A stretch of 42,479 bases of DNA, taken from the NCBI GenBank assembly GCA_947489085.1, contig CANLCJ010000035.1, positions 1 through 42,479 on the forward strand, written 5' to 3'. Position 1 is the stretch's first letter. Every line of letters begins with the position of its first letter. A program made the translations under genes and the position numbers. The notes beneath the pieces were generated by a model that was not told the origin of the DNA, did no database searches, and was given only the letters and a program-made list of their open reading frames with translations. Positions 42,455 through 42,479 of this stretch are shown here, in pieces. This DNA comes from an uncultured Flavobacteriaceae bacterium. Lineage in GTDB: Bacteria; Bacteroidota; Bacteroidia; Flavobacteriales; Flavobacteriaceae.

Positions 42455-42479
42455 GATTTCACTTAGAAAAAGTGAAATC
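42455..42479. terminator. Hairpin at the right edge, possible terminator
   Basis: GATTTCACTT (42455-42464) and AAGTGAAATC (42470-42479) form a 10-bp perfect stem with a 5-nt loop. Any T-run would lie beyond the window, so its role as a terminator is not shown. Confidence 0.5.

Overview
The window is a stretch of chromosome from a member of the Flavobacteriaceae (Bacteroidota). The evidence is the low GC content, -7 boxes of the TAnnTTTG type, and family-typical genes: PorX, LpxC-FabZ and HisB fusions, a long-form HisG, a short CapD-like dehydratase, OmpW/porin-like barrels and an HYR-repeat surface protein. The genus cannot be fixed from sequence alone. No rRNA, tRNA, CRISPR array, IS element or prophage was seen.

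Layout. (1) 1-3668, minus strand: a large HYR-repeat surface protein cut off by the left edge, preceded by a small secreted protein. (2) 4085-7670, plus strand: sixA, ppk1 and ppx, a polyphosphate group, followed by a beta-barrel protein. (3) 8290-18171, minus strand: miaE, dnaX (two overlapping frames joined at an A10 run), aroB, a three-gene polysaccharide group (nucleotide-sugar dehydratase, initiating sugar-phosphate transferase, small membrane protein), alanine dehydrogenase, a membrane protein with an overlapping small lipoprotein, tsaE and porX. (4) 18257-25344, plus strand: an HD phosphohydrolase, then lpxD, lpxC-fabZ, lpxA, efp, a divergent second lpxD-like gene and sucD, ending in a strong terminator. 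(5) 25691-26703: two small secreted, highly charged proteins bounded by terminators. (6) 27005-31267: fabG, a VWA membrane protein, an SPFH/prohibitin protein and a secreted protein of unknown function. (7) 31316-40661: a complete histidine operon (hisG D C B H A F IE) with a leader peptide (His codons) and attenuator in front. (8) 40711-42126: a parallel beta-helix lipoprotein.

The most unusual structure is inside the his operon. Three gaps (hisB-hisH, hisH-hisA, hisA-hisF) carry arrays of 7-nt phased repeats. AGTnnnn units lie on the left and ACTnnnn units (the reverse complement) on the right of each gap. The arrays enclose nothing, a four-helix-bundle (S23/IVP-type) gene, or a short core. 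In the hisA-hisF gap a 38-bp copy of the hisA 3' end together with a second AGT array flanks an extra gene, a VOC domain fused to a transglutaminase-like C-H-D domain. This looks like a family of insertion cassettes that keep the operon readable. The second notable feature is dnaX. Its zero frame encodes only the short (gamma-like) product, and the conserved Bacteroidota tau tail lies in the -1 frame after an A10-G run, the reverse of the E. coli arrangement.
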